Position numbers and translations under genes: made by a program. Under the pieces are notes generated by a model, which searched no databases, was not told where the DNA came from, and saw only the letters and a list, made by a program, of their open reading frames with translations. From positions 77,524,382 through 77,588,381 of the forward strand of contig NC_132912.1 of assembly GCF_047675955.1 (NCBI RefSeq): a stretch of DNA of 64,000 bases, given 5' to 3'. Source of the stretch: Chlorocebus sabaeus (lineage: Eukaryota; Chordata; Mammalia; Primates; Cercopithecidae). Positions 31,774 to 44,400 of this stretch are shown one piece after another (the stretch's first letter is position 1; every line of letters begins with the position of its first letter).

Positions 31774-34324
31774 ATGGAGGGGAGTGGTTTTCTAACTGGG
31801 GGTTTATAGGAGAAGATAAGGATGGGAAGAATGGGTGGGGGTGATGCACACAGGCAGTTCCTACTGTAACAAATGCCTGAACCGTGCCCTGGAGAATTAT
31901 ATCTTCTTGTGAAACACTCCCCAGAACTAACCAAAAATAATTAGCTTCAATTTTTCCCTTAAATCTTCAAACATAATATTGTAGACTAAATCAGGAAGCC
32001 TAGGTATACTGTACTTTGAAGTTACATTCATGTTAGTGGGCAATGCATCATCAGAAAGTAGACATTAAGAAGGAATTTGAAGAAAACGGACAATTGGACT
32101 CAGGGTGTTGGAAATAGAAGAATTTATGTCATAAGATTGTTGCAGGATTCGGAGTTAATGAAGTTAGGAAAAAAGGAAAGTGATATCCGGAAGGAAAGAT
32201 CAAACCTGCCTGTCATATGTATCCGAAATGCTTGACCCTGTTCTTGGGTGTGGGAAGTTGCTCCCAGTTGGAAATAAATGCTGTTTATGGATGGATGAGT
32301 CCAGTCCATGGTGAGGTCAAACATCATTTTCAGTGACTTGTTGCAACATTCATGATTAATGTTGATTTATTACTCGATCATTGTGTTATGTAAATAGGCG
32401 GCATCTTTTTGTGTGTGTCTTGGTGTGATGCTGGTTTAATTGAGTTTGGGGATGGGGGGAGGAGGTGGGAGGTTCCAGGGTTAATACTGTTAGCATCTTC
32501 CTCAGTAGCAAACTCTTCTCATGATGGATGAAACAGTAGCAATAATCAGAGTAGCCAAACTGTTAATGGAATTCCATATGGGAAGGAGGGGTTTTATTAT
32601 TATGGCAATTGTATGACAGTAACAGAGAAGGATCTATAAACTAAAGAAAGTTAGTTATAAATGTTACCATGAATCAAAGACGGCAACAAAGCATGCTAAT
32701 TTGCTGACTGCTTAGCCAAACCAAATTTTATTATTTTACTGAACAGTAAGCTCATTTTGTTAAATGCACGCACACACAGCCACACACAAAGACACACACA
32801 CACAGATGATTCAAATTAGAAGCAAATTTATACATTTTCTAGAATGACAGAAATTTATGCAAAATAAAAATGGGAAACCACATATATAATTTCTATAATG
32901 AAAATGGAATTGTTTTATAACCGTAAACTTTAATTAAATCCTAATTGAAACAGTATTTTATTTAAGTAGCTGGTTCATTATCTAGGAGCTTCTACTGGGG
33001 ATTTAAGACTCAAAGTAGAAACAACTTTCATATCCCCAAAGAAAACACTCAAGGATTTACTCTATACTCAGAACTATAAATGATGGAAAAAAGAACACCT
33101 GGAGATTCTGTGATTCCGAATCGATACCTGAGTTTCTAATGACCAAGGAATCTTTACTACCAATCTCCTTTTCCCCTGTGGAGTTACTGATACAAAAGAG
33201 AGTGGGAGGTGGGTGGGAGCACAAAGCCTCTTCAATTGTTATCAGATAGCTGTTCACAGAAAGGTCTTCCCAGAGTTTGCTGTATAGAAAGCACAGCCCA
33301 CACATCATCATTATTCATTCTTCCAGCTTAAGAGGCTTGTTTTTCGCAGATGTGCCCTTCCTGTTTGGCATTTGTAACTGTGGACTGTTGTTCAGTTGAA
33401 GAAAATGCGTCATCTAAATATGAACTGAGATTTTGAGCTGATTCATGAACACCTTTTGTTAAGGAAAACATAAAAAGGAGCATGGTTGCCAAAAATGAGG
33501 TACGCACCCCAGCAACATTTTACTACAGTACGTCCCACTAGGCATAAAAGAAGAATACAAGTGGTGTAATCAAGGGAGACTCCCTCTTGGAGAAAGTGAA
33601 ATATGAGTGACAAGGAACTTCCTAGGGAGAAGAAACAGATGATATGCTTTAGCTTCCATTTTGCTTGTGTACACTCTATATTTATCTTGAAGTTTTCCTA
33701 TAGAGACTGTGGCATTATTTTTGAACGCAACTCCCAGATTCATTCCTTAAAGCAAATTAATCTTACTCTTACGCTTCGATTCAGGCATTTGTTTTAGGGA
33801 ATGTTGTATCTACTCAAGCAATAGAGGGAAGGGAACCACTGTCTTAGTCAAAATGACAAAAGGGAATGTTGACATCACAGGGGATGGGTTCATTCAGTTA
33901 ACATTTATTGAGCACCTGTTAGCTTGGCAGTGTGTGCAATAAATGCATGTTTGTGGAACTGATCTCTGGCCACCTCCATAACACTTTAAGCTTCCTATGT
34001 CAGGTGGTTAAAATAAATATGACCCAAGCAAATTTCGTCTGGGGATTCAGAGTCCAGGACTTTATTGTCACTACTAGAAATTATGGAGATGGTAACAACA
34101 CCTCAAGGAACGTTTGCTTCACAGCTGGTCTGTTAGCTATCATAAGACAAAGTGGGATCACTCTGAAAAAGAACACATACATTTTCTCTCTTATGTCTTT
34201 TACTGCTTCCACAGTGAATCACCATCATCTAAGTTCACATTTGCATTTCACCAACTAGGAGGAAACAAACACTGTTGCCTTATTTTCTAACCAATGTTTT
34301 ATAGAAAGGATTTAATTTGAGCCA
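31774..34324. other. Unique DNA, 2.5 kb, repeat-poor
   Basis: The longest stretch without young repeats. It has a (CA)n at about 32765-32806 and a MIR3/L2-like 'acatttattgagcacctg' near 33900. No exon or RNA gene recognised. Confidence 0.5.
32765..32806 (+). repeat. (CA)n imperfect microsatellite
   Basis: CACA blocks broken by 'gc', 'gcc' and 'aaag'. Confidence 0.9.
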
Positions 34325-34520
34325 AGTGTTGGGTCTGATTTGTGGTTCTGCCTCTTTTCAACTCCATGACCTTGGGTGAGTCACTTCTTTGAACCTGACT
34401 TTCCTCAAAGACAAGACAACAAGCCCCTCCCCAAAAAACTAGAGGTTAATGTACATGAAATGAGATAATTATTGCAAAAGCACAAAGCACTTTTGGAACT
34501 GTAGGCTACTTCAAAGTCAA
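34325..34520 (+). mobile_element. MIR element
   Basis: 'ccatgaccttgggtgagtcac', 'gaacctgactttcctc' and 'agcacaaagcacttttgga' give the MIR core and 3' region. Confidence 0.8.
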
Positions 34521-34906
34521 TTAAGCCAAAGGCAGGGAACAACTTTTGATTAGCTACAATTTATTTAATTGAAATGAACCACTTAATCTTTTCTTTCTTA
34601 ATTAGCATCTAGCTGGATGGTAAATTCCTAGATCAAATTAATTATTGGTTAATGTCCCAGATTCCATCTCAGGATGTAGTTGTCACCTCTGTTAAAAATG
34701 CAAGTATACCTGAGCTGGCTGTTAGTCATTTACACCTTAGTATAACTGAAAAAAGATAAGAGGTTTATTTTAAAAAGAGAGGAAGAAGTGTGTGAGGACT
34801 GCCTGGCTGAAGAAGATTGAACATCTCTAATAGGAGCCTGAGGAGTTGGAAAAGATGTGTACACTCTCTTAAACTGCAATCTTGAAATTCCCAAAGCACT
34901 GAATGT

Positions 34907-34934
34907 CAAATGAGTTACTTTTGTAACTCATTTG
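34907..34934. repeat. Perfect 12-bp-stem hairpin
   Basis: CAAATGAGTTAC (34907-34918), loop TTTT, GTAACTCATTTG (34923-34934). Confidence 0.95.
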
Positions 34935-35101
34935 GTGACAAAACCTGATTTTACCTGAACTAATTTGGCCACAAAACCTTCCCTGAATGTATGAGAGGCT
35001 AATTAGATTCCTTATTTTCTCCACTTAGTGTGACTGCCTATTCACAGGCTTTGCTACAGAATATTAATACCTTTGATTATGATTTGAGGCTGTTTCCCTC
35101 C

Positions 35102-35117
35102 ACCCCCCCCCCCCCCC
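35102..35117 (+). repeat. Poly(C) run
   Basis: About 14-15 consecutive C residues, preceded by 'ccctccac'. Length may vary or be mis-sequenced. Confidence 0.9.
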
Positions 35118-35370
35118 ACCGTCCCAGGGGCCTGCTGGGGATGTTATGTAGTGTAAAGTACAAAGTCTGAAAAACTTTACATTCAGAAAAACACCTGGCC
35201 CCAGTGATTTTGTTGAATCCATACAGATGCTTTGCACTGCCCAGATTACTTCCATATTAGTTTTGTCTCACCCAGACAAGCCCTTTTAAAAGCTTGCCTA
35301 TGACCAAGAGAAACAAGCCAGACTGCACATAAAATTAATACACTCTGTAGATCTAAAGAACACAGGATTA

Positions 35371-35674
35371 TGGCCAGGTGTGGTGGCTCATGCCTGTAAT
35401 CCCAGCACTTTGGGAGGCAAAGGCAGATGGATCACCCGAGGTCAGGAGTTCAAGACCAGCCTGGCCAACATGGCAAAACCAAACCTCTATTAAGAATACA
35501 AAAATTAGTTGGGTGTGGTGGCGCATGCCTGTATTCCCAGCTACTCAGGAGGCTGAGGCAGGAGAATTGCTTGAACCTGGGAGGTGGAGGTTGCAGTGAG
35601 TCAAGATTGCACCACTGCACTCCAGCCTGGGCAGCCGAGCAAGGCTCTGTCTCAACAACAACAACAACAACAAA
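35371..35674 (+). mobile_element. Alu (S-like) with exact 16-bp target duplication
   Basis: AAAGAACACAGGATTA at 35355-35370 and 35675-35690; tail is (CAA)n. Confidence 0.95.
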
Positions 35675-35807
35675 AAAGAACACAGGATTAGCTTCAGAAT
35701 TGCCCCCATTTTACCTTCTTGCATCTGTGTATTTCTTTTTGCCTTTTCCTTAGACAGTCTTGGACTTCTGGTTTCTCTATCGCCTGTATGTTCTAATTCA
35801 CAGGTTT

Positions 35808-36119
35808 TTTTTCTTTTCTTTTTTTTTGAGACAGAGTCTCACTCTGTTGACTAGGCTGGAGTGCAGTGGTGCAATCTCAGCTTACTACAACCTCTGCCTT
35901 CTGGGTTCAAGCAATTATCCTGCCTCAGCCACCCCAAGTGGTTGGGATTATAGGCGCCTGCCACCACGCCCAACTAATTTATTTTTATTTTTTATTTTTA
36001 GTAGAGATGGTGTTTCACCATGTTGGCCAGGCTAGTCTCGAACTCCTGACCTCAAGTGATCTGTCCACCTCAGCTTCCCAAAGTGCTAGGATTACAGGTG
36101 TAAGTCACCGTGCCTAGTC
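35808..36119 (-). mobile_element. Alu (S-like)
   Basis: Reverse Alu with an expanded (TTTTA)-type insertion in the middle ('tttatttttattttttattttta'). Confidence 0.9.
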
Positions 36120-37967
36120 ACAATTCAGTTTTTTTTTTTTTTTTTCCACCTTCTAAACTTTGGCTCATTTCTGGATTCTGCCTTCCCTGTGGCATTGATC
36201 TGCCTGGATGAACAACTTCCTAACAACATAGCCTTTGGAAGAATTGTGAGCCTGTAATCCCAAAGGACTGAGTTAGGAAGCGACCCTCACTGGGAACTGC
36301 CTGACCTACAGTTAGTCCCTGAAGACCACCAGTCACGATGTAAGCTGTGGTGCCTGAACTAGGGTTGGCTTCACCTGGGCACTGGTGAGACATGCAGTCT
36401 CGGCTCCACCCCGAGCCTTCTGAACTAGAATCTGTATTTCAGTAAACTCCCAGGTGATGTGCATGAGCATTAAAGTCCAGGAAGCCCTGCTCTGGACCAG
36501 TGTCCTCATTACGCCTAGCAGGATGCAAAGCAATTAATAAAAACTCTTATCATAAATCAATATATTTTCCCCAAACAAGTTAAAGCCCCAAATCAATAGT
36601 TTTTCCCCAATACTTACTAACGACACTTTTGCTAAATCACAGTGGTGCTCAAGTGGCACGTATGGCCACACTTGCTTACAAAATAAAATATTTTGAAGAA
36701 AACTAGCAAACCTCAATTCTGCAACTACTCGTTATGATTTATGGATGTGGTCCTGGGCTTGGTGGGCAGCACAAAGGCATACAAGCTCTAGTTCCTTCCC
36801 TCAGGAAACTTACAGCCTAACAAGGGACCTACAGCATGTACTGAAATGACTATTTTACATAAAGAATGTAAAAGTTTCCATAAAAACATAAACATGGCAC
36901 CAGGGGACTTTGGAGAAAACAGAGAAAACATCTGGTTGGGGACACACACATTTGGGAAGCCTCCACTCAGAAACTTTACTACAAAAACTCTTAGCTATGA
37001 GTTTTAAAACTCTAACTCTGCCTAGGTAGTTGCAACTTTTTCTTTTTTGTTTCTTGCTTTATGCCATTCTCATTTCCAAGATGAGCACTGGAAAATGAAA
37101 AACAAAAACGAAAGCACAAAACGACTGCTCGCTACTTGCTTTATCTCCTGACTCTAAAGTCTCCAAGTATCTGATCTGCGTGATTGCTTGAGCAGTTTGG
37201 CTACCACGCAGACACAGTCTTCTGTCATCTGGCTGCTCCCTCCTGGTGTCTCTGATGTGTTTGGAAGCCAAGGGTTCCCTGTAGCATAGTGCCAGGGTTG
37301 GTCTTCAAAGATGGGGGTTTCGACTTTCAAGAAGGAAGGAGATGAAAAGAAAGGAAGCTGGGGCGTGGGAGGACTCTGAAGACCCACAGCGGGAGGCCAA
37401 AGGCCACCGACCTACAATGACTTCAAATGGGGCAGCTATGAAAATAAGACTTTTTATAGCCGTTCCCAGTTGCTTCAGACTTATGATATATATTGCATTT
37501 ATCATATAGATCAACACAGTGTCTTTGCTTAGCAGAATAGTAACTACAGTGGTCACCACAACATGGGTCAAGGAGTCAGAAAACTTTAGCTTGATGTCTG
37601 CCATTGCCAGACTGGCATTAACCTCCCTGCACATCTCTGCTGTTTATGACTTTTACATGCAGGCGATAATTCCCGAGGATAACATGTCAAGAAGGTTTCT
37701 GAGTTCTCTGGCCAGAGCATTCTCCTTAAATCCAGCGCAATGTAGGACACTGTTTGACAAATAAAACATGAAAATCTGTGAATACAAGGGAAACAGAGCT
37801 CCTCACCCGTAAGGCTACTTCTCTTTTAGAAGCGAATTCTTGAATGACAAGTATCTGTGCAAGTGCTATGTTTTTTATTATTCATAGAAAAATAGAACCA
37901 TTACATCATTTGGTGAGGTGAGGCCTACTATGTAGTTGTTTGTATGACACATGAAAATAAATTTATA
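36120..37967. other. Unassigned DNA with a hAT-like fragment
   Basis: A 20-base T run near 36128. The rest is unique by eye. A moderately CpG-bearing stretch lies at 37100-37430, with no gene evidence. Confidence 0.45.
36345..36500. mobile_element. MER20/Charlie-like hAT transposon fragment
   Basis: 'ctccaccccgagccttctgaactagaatctg' region followed by 'ctcccaggtgatgtgcatg' follows non-autonomous hAT consensus from memory; termini unclear. Confidence 0.5.
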
Positions 37968-38251
37968 GACTGGGCGCAGTGGCTCACGCCTGTAATCCCA
38001 GCACTTTTGAATGTCGAGGCGGGTGGATCATCTGAGATGGGGAGTTTGAGACCAGCCTGACTAACATGGAGAAACCTCATCTCTACTAAAAATACAAAAT
38101 TAGCCAGGCATGGTGGCGCATGCCTGTAGTCCCAGCTACTCGGGAGGCTGAAGCAGGAGAATTGCTTGAACCCAGGAGGTGGAGGTTGCGGTGAGCCAAG
38201 ATCACGCCATTGCATTCCAGCCTGGGCAACAAGGGCAAAATTCCGTCTCAA

Positions 38252-38283
<32 letters not shown>

Positions 38284-38285
38284 AC
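37968..38285 (+). mobile_element. Alu (S-like)
   Basis: Full-length with a (CAAAA)n tail; 'AAATTTATA' on both sides. Confidence 0.92.
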
Positions 38286-39473
38286 AAATTTATAAAACCA
38301 TAAAATAAAATATTTAAACTATCAAAATTTTAAGCTCTTTAAAAGAAAACAGACTTGGGGATGTAAAATTTGTATTTCCACAAAGCATTAGAAATCCAAA
38401 GTCTAAACCACATGACTAGAAATTGAAGATCCTAATTGAGGATCTCACCCAAAACCTGAGCTAATTAATGGGTTTTCACTATGCAGTATAATTATATAGT
38501 TATACACCCCAGAATCCTGCCTGACAATTGAGCATTCAGAGCACAAGCACAGAAATCAGACTAGAGGCTAATAGAGAGTTCCTTTCTCCTTGTAAAAGCT
38601 CGGCCAGTCAGGCAGTGTGGGAAATTTTCCTAGGCTCATACTCTCATCTTACTGTAAGGACAAGTAAATGGCTGGAGTGCCCTTAGGCATTCTTTGCGGG
38701 GAGCCTGGTCACTGACTTCCAAAAGCTGAACTTTTTTTTTTTTTTTCTATGAACTTGTTTGTTAATTTCTCCTAGACTGTCACTTTCCCCATTTCCCTGA
38801 ATAAATACAGAGTTAAAAAAGCTGTTTAAGTCAAATGGCATGGGCTGCTTTACTCATAAAAAACCGAGGGACTCAGTCAACATAATGAGGCAGTGGAGCT
38901 TCCAGGCAAGTCACTAAAACCCTTCTGCATCTCAGTTTCTCCATCTGTGAGATAAGGATAGTAACACACATTCCTCCACCTCCCAAGAAATTTCCTGCTA
39001 GGAACACACTTACATGAGGCAGCAGGGAATGCCCTAGGAGAGAAAGGAGACCCCTCCCAAAATGAATAATTTTGTGTCCATTCATTCAACACCCACTTCC
39101 TGTACTGAGGGCCTTTATATATTTGGTGCTTGGACAGTTTTAGGACACAACAGTGAAAAGATGCATGAAATTATAGCTGAGCAAAGATGAGGAAGGGCAG
39201 ACTGTCCTCTGGCCTGGCCCTATGGACTTGAGCCTGTTCCTAGGGAGAGGGGATGTGGTTCAAAAGTCACTACTATTATCTGAAAAATATCCCCATGCTC
39301 TGCAGAGAGCACCTGGTGGCGCTGCTGTAGGATTCCTGTGACAGAGCAAGACCCTGACTCACAGGTTCAAGTCCCCACACCTGGAGCAGGGACGGCAGCT
39401 CTCAAATGGGCTTTTGTGGCTTTCGGGAGCCTGGGTTTCACTATGGTCACAGGGAGTTGGAGCAAGAGAGGAG
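38286..39473. other. Unassigned DNA with MIR traces
   Basis: 'ctgcatctcagtttctccatctgtgag' region (about 38895-39020) is MIR core to 3'. Near 39070-39190 'attcattcaacacccacttcc' suggests another ancient repeat. Confidence 0.5.
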
Positions 39474-39890
39474 GTATTCTAGTTAGCCCCAGCTGCTACA
39501 ACCAAATACCACAGACTGGGTGGCTTTTACTCAGACACTTAATTCTCACACTCTGGAGGTGGAAAGTCCAAGATGAAGGTGCTGGCAAATTCAGTTCCTG
39601 GTGAGAGCTCTCTTCCTGGCTTGCAGAAGGCTGTCTTCTTGCTTTCTTGCTGTGTCCTCACATGGTAGAAAGACAGAGAGAGAGAAAGAGAGAGCATGAG
39701 CGAGCACACTCTGGTGTCTCTTCCTCTTCTTGTAAGGACATTAATTCCATTATGGGGAAGGCACCCTTATGACCTCATCTACACCTAATTACCTCCCAAA
39801 GGTCTCTTATCCAAATACCATCACATTGGGGGTTAAGACTTCAATATATGAATTTGATGGAGGCTGGGCATAAACATTCACTTCATTACA
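39474..39890 (-). mobile_element. MLT1A-like LTR (MaLR family), antisense
   Basis: 'aaataccacagactgggtgg', 'tgctgtgtcctcacatgg', 'attacctcccaaagg' and 'catcacattgggggttaag' are MLT1A-type LTR phrases in reverse, spanning nearly the full LTR to 'cattaca'. It is a solo fossil LTR with no internal genes. Confidence 0.8.
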
Positions 39891-40050
39891 GGAGGGAAAT
39901 GGCAGGTAACCTTTAGAGCTAAGAGCTTGGGAAGATCCTCTGGGGAACGCCCAGAAATCATTGTGGGTGAACTTTCCAGGGAGGGCTGGTGGTACCAAAA
40001 TACTAACTGAACAAAGAGCTGGGGAAATAGGGTTCTTATGGTCATGATGG

Positions 40051-40157
40051 ATTACTACCACTACTGCCACTGCTGCTGATAGTACTACGACTGCTGGAAC
40101 TCTCACTGCTACGATTGCTGCAACTGCTACCACTACTACTACTACTAGTACTATTAT
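40051..40157 (+). repeat. Degenerate triplet array (ACT/CTG/CTA)
   Basis: About 35 triplets, mostly ACT, CTG and CAC, ending in 'actactactactactag'. The period of three keeps a minus-strand frame open and makes a Val/Ala-rich pseudo-protein. Confidence 0.9.
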
Positions 40158-40339
40158 TTTTAAAACGTTGTCTCTTTGGGCATGGGGAAACACAGATTAC
40201 TTATGTCATTTTCGTGACATATCTAATATAATCCTATAAGTCAATTTCTTGCACATTACTTTGACTTCTGTCTTTCTTCTTTTCACGGCTGTGGTTCAGG
40301 CTCAGCTAGTACTTTCATACTTTCATGGTTGACATTCTT

Positions 40340-40601
40340 TCTTTTTTTTTTTTTTCTTTTTTTTGAGACAGGATCTCACTCTGCCACCCAAGTTGGAGTG
40401 TAGTGGCATGATCCCAGTTCACTGCAACCTCTGCTTCCCAGGCTCAGCCGCCTTTATAGCTGGGACCACAGACACGTGCCACCATGCCCGGGAGTTTTAC
40501 CATGTTGGCCAGGCTGGTCTCAAACTCCTGGAATCAAGTGATCTATCCACCTTGGCCTCCTAAAGTGCTGGGATTACAGGCATGAGCCACTGCGGCCAGC
40601 C
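40340..40601 (-). mobile_element. Alu with internal deletion and exact target duplication
   Basis: TGGTTGACATTCTT at 40326-40339 and 40602-40615. The mid-element 'ggctaattttttgtatttttag' equivalent is missing. Confidence 0.93.
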
Positions 40602-40858
40602 TGGTTGACATTCTTAACTATAGTTTTTCTAAAAATAATGAATCATTACTCTTAAAAGAGCCAAAACTGTTCTTGATTTCTTTTCTAATTATCCTTCCTT
40701 TTTGCGGATATCTTTTTGTTGTATCTTTACCACAGCATACATTTCATCTATGCAAAAAACATTGTTTCAGTCTTTTTTTGGTTTATGTGAAAATGACTGG
40801 TTTTCCATAAAATTTGTAGAGTATGGCTGATATGCTTTGATTGTGAAATCCTCTTGGA

Positions 40859-41164
40859 CGGCCTGGCGCGGTGGCTCAAGCCTGTAATCCCAGCACTTTG
40901 GGAGGCCGAGATGGGCGGATCACGAGGTCAGGAGATCGAGACCATCCTGGCTAACACGGTGAAACCCCGTCTCTACTAAAAATACAAAAAACTAGCCGGG
41001 CGCAGTGGCGGGCGCCTGTAGTCCCAGCTACTTGGGAGGCTGAGGCAGGAGAATGGCATGAACCCGGGAGGCGGAGCTTGCAGTGAGCTGAGATCTGGCC
41101 ACTGCACTCCAGCCTGGGCGACAGAGCAAGACTCCGTCTCAAAAAAAAAAAAAAAAAAAAAAAA
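40859..41164 (+). mobile_element. AluY of Old World monkey type
   Basis: 'gcgcggtggctcaagcctg' and 'gagatctggccactgc' occur here. GAAATCCTCTTGGA flanks both ends exactly (40845-40858, 41165-41178). Confidence 0.93.
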
Positions 41165-41403
41165 GAAATCCTCTTGGAGGAGTGGGTTTGATGAGTAATT
41201 AGAGCTCATGCCTCTGCAGAACCAGGAAGGGATATGTTGTTCAGAGGTGAAGTCCGGTGGGAGCCAGTGATAACCACCCATAAGCGTGAAAGTCTTCCTT
41301 CACAGATGGGTGCCTAGAATTCAGACCAAAAAAGAAACAAAAACAAAAGTAGAAATCAGTGTTTATTACCCAGCTTCCACCCATTCCCTCAAAACTGCCC
41401 CTT

Positions 41404-41955
41404 CAATTTTATTTTATTTTATTTATTTTATTTTTTGTGGCAAGGCACTCTATCACCCATACTGGAGTGCAGTGGCATGATCACAGCTCACTGTAGCCTC
41501 GACATCCTGGGCTCACAAGATCCTCCCACTTCAGCCTCCTGAGTAGCTATGACTACAAATGTGCACCACCATGCCTGGCTAATTTGTTTTTTCTTTTTTT
41601 GAGATAGAGTCTCGCCCTGTAGCCTAGGCTGGAGTACAGTGGTGCAATCTTGGCTCACCATAACCTCCACCTCCCAGATTCAAGTGATTCTCCCGCCTCA
41701 GATTCCTGAGTAGCTGAGATTACAGCTATTCAGATCTCCTGACTTTGTGATCCGCCCACCTTGGCCTCCCAAAGTGCTGGGATTACAGGCGTGAGCCACC
41801 GTGCCCCTCCTATGCCCTGCTAATTTTTAGACTATTTGTAGAGGCAGCATCTCCCTATGTTGCCCAGGCTGCTCTCAACCCCTGGGCTCAAGTGATCTTC
41901 CTGCTTTGGCCTCCTCAAATGCTGATATTACAGGCATTAGTCGTTGTGCTTGGCT
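41404..41955 (-). mobile_element. AluJ-like, split by a younger Alu
   Basis: Outer reverse Alu parts 41404-41583 and 41811-41955, with diverged FLAM-like phrases. Confidence 0.88.
41586..41810 (-). mobile_element. Alu (S-like), internally deleted, nested
   Basis: Flanks 'atgcctggctaattt' and 'atgccctgctaattt' mark insertion into the older Alu. The middle of the element is deleted around 'attacagctattcagatctcc'. Confidence 0.88.
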
Positions 41956-42307
41956 CCCTTTCAATTTTAAATGCTTGCGGTTCCTAATGAGCACCTACTT
42001 TGCCATGGCGATAAGTCACAATTGTATCTGACACTTCAATTTTTAAACTTTAATTTGCTCTTCAGTTCCTTCTTACTTAAGCAACTCTTTGTAGAGTGTT
42101 AAACATTATTGAACACGCTGTTCAAATAAACAGTTGAATTAAGCAACTGTTTATTCAAAGGTGATCCAGATAGTTCAAAGAAAAGCTTGGTATGCCGAGA
42201 AATTTTCTACAAAATAAAAAGAAATGCTTATAACTTTGTAGTAAATGTGATAATTACCTAAATCAATTACAATTTTAGTTATTTCGAAATTATTTCTATT
42301 CACTTCA
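41956..42307. other. No gene seen
   Basis: AT-rich spacer. Confidence 0.5.
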
Positions 42308-42608
42308 CTTTTTTTTTTTTTTTTTTGAGACAGTCTTGTTCTGTCCCCCAGGCTAGAGTCCGGTGGCACAATCTTGGCTCACTACAATCTCTGCCTCCTG
42401 GGTTCAAGTGATTCTCATGCCTCAGCCTCCTGAGCAGCTGGGACTACAGGCACTCACCACCATGCCCGGCTAATTTTTGTACTTTTAGTAGAGACAGAGT
42501 TTCACCATGTTGGCCAGGCTGGTCTTGGAACTCCTGACCTCAAGTGGTCTTCCCACCTTGGCCTCCCACAAGTGCTGGGATTACAGGCATGAGCCACCAT
42601 GCCTTGCC
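42308..42608 (-). mobile_element. Alu (S-like)
   Basis: Reverse Alu; TATTTCTATTCACTT and TATTTCTATGCACTT flank it. Confidence 0.93.
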
Positions 42609-42915
42609 TATTTCTATGCACTTTAAAAAAGTGATTACTGTACCAAAGGCACATCAGGTAATTTAGTATTAGATCAAATTTGATAAAGGCATAAATCAGT
42701 GATGTTTTAGCCACAAGCATCTGAAACTGACTATTGTTACTATAGGCAGCACACTGGTTTTTTAGAAAGGACATTGGTCACTTGTGGAATTTCTACAAGA
42801 TGTGGAGAAAGAGATTTGGAGATTTTTTCAACTTTTTCCCACCTGGGTCAGAGATGCAAAGGTTGGAGGTGGTGTAACCATTTCGTGACTATGAAGACAA
42901 AAGTCACACCCTGGT

Positions 42916-43569
42916 TGTATTAGTTAGGCTTCTCCAGAGGGGCAGAACCAATAGAAGTACATGTATATTTATACTTTTATATATAATAATAATATACATA
43001 ACACATTTATGTATATTTTATAAATATACATATTTATAAAATGTACCCATGTATATGTGAGTAAATTAGAGAGAACTGGCTCACATGGTTACAAGGTAAA
43101 GTCCCACAATATGCTGTATGCTAACTGGGGAATGAGAAAAGCTGGTAGCGTGGCTCAGTGCAAGTCCAAAAGCCTCAAAACCAGGGAAGCCTATAGCACA
43201 GCTCTTAGTCTGAAGGCAAAGAGCTGTGAGCCCCTGGGAGGTTGCTGCAAGTCCCAGAGTTCAAAGGCCGAAGACCCTGGAGTCTGATGTTCCAGGGCAG
43301 GAGAAGAAGTCTCCCTCTTGGGAAGGGGGAGTAAGGAAACTCAGCAAGGTGGATATATTCACCTTCTTCTGTTTGCATTGTTACAGCCATGCTGGCAACC
43401 ATTTGAATGGTGTTGCCTGCCCACAGTGAGGGAGAGTCTTTCTCTCTCAGTTCCTTGACTCACATGTTAATCTCTTCTGGAAACATCCTCACAGAAACAC
43501 CCAGAAACAATACCAGCCATCTAGCAGCCCTCAACCCAGTCAAGCTGACATCTAATATTAACTATCATG
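42916..43569 (-). mobile_element. MLT2-like LTR (ERVL), antisense
   Basis: Begins 'tgtattagttaggcttctcc' and ends 'tctaatattaactatcat'. Inside, 'aactggctcacatgg', 'aatctcttctggaaacatcc' and 'cagtcaagctgacatc' are MLT2-type. An AT-rich expansion lies near 42960-43050. No retroviral gene is present. Confidence 0.8.
43015..43042. repeat. AT-rich near-perfect palindrome inside the LTR
   Basis: ATTTTATAAATAT, spacer AC, ATATTTATAAAAT: 13-bp arms with a 2-base centre. Confidence 0.92.
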
Positions 43570-44400
43570 CTAGTGAAGCAGGAAGTTAGAATGGCCTTAG
43601 GGACTTGAATTCTTTGAGTTGATACAGCAGCCTTGGACTGCCTACCTCTGAACATTTTCTTATTTGAGAAAAATAAAATCATATTTGGTGCAATCACTGT
43701 GTTGGGTGTTCTGCTACTTGCAGCCAGATGCACTCCAAATTGACATTTTCTGCAATAAGGCATGGCCTTATTCCCATACTGCTGTCAAGGAACTTATCAT
43801 ATCATATTGAAACCTGAAATTTTACTGTGTGTCTCTCCTACTTAACACAAAGCTCCCTGAGTTCAGAAATTATCATCTCTGCATTCATGATATTCTAGCA
43901 CCTCCTGGGAGAAAGCTGGGGCTTTATAAATGTTGGGAGAACAAATGTGGTGAATAGTAGTCTTTTATCATTTGCATATTCTGTACTGTCTCATTGCAGC
44001 TTAGAAACTCTGAGTCATATTTAAGAGATTTGGTGATTCATTGTATGTGGCAAAAAGAGAGAGAAAGAAGGGGAGAGATTTAAGATGACTTCTAAGAGTC
44101 TGGATCAAGCAATTATAAATGAATTGAATGATAGTTGCCAAAATAGGAAATATAAAATGAGCAGTATATTTGAGAAGACAATGGGGTTTATTGCTATATA
44201 GACAGATGAGAAAACTGTGGCTGAGAGGATTCGATATCTTGCCTAAGATCAAACCACCACCAAGTGGCAGAGCAAGAAATCAAATTTAGGAGGAGCCATA
44301 CACTTCAGCTACGGCAGTACTACTGGAGAGACTAAAATGTCTGCTCCTCTATTTCTGCAAGTATCTGTGAGCCCAGCCAAGAGCTGTGACCAGGATTTTT
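43570..44400. other. No gene seen
   Basis: Unassigned DNA. Confidence 0.5.

Larger units (their letters stand above)
34521..35370. other. Unassigned DNA with a hairpin and a poly(C) run
   Basis: No gene seen apart from the two small features listed separately. Confidence 0.5.

Noticed and set aside
37100..37430. Possible CpG-island promoter
   Set aside because: CpGs are scattered and too few for an island; no start-site motif or exon is seen.
39807..40193. Val/Ala-rich 128-codon minus-strand frame
   Set aside because: Kept open by a degenerate triplet array of period three and an LTR fragment; no gene features.
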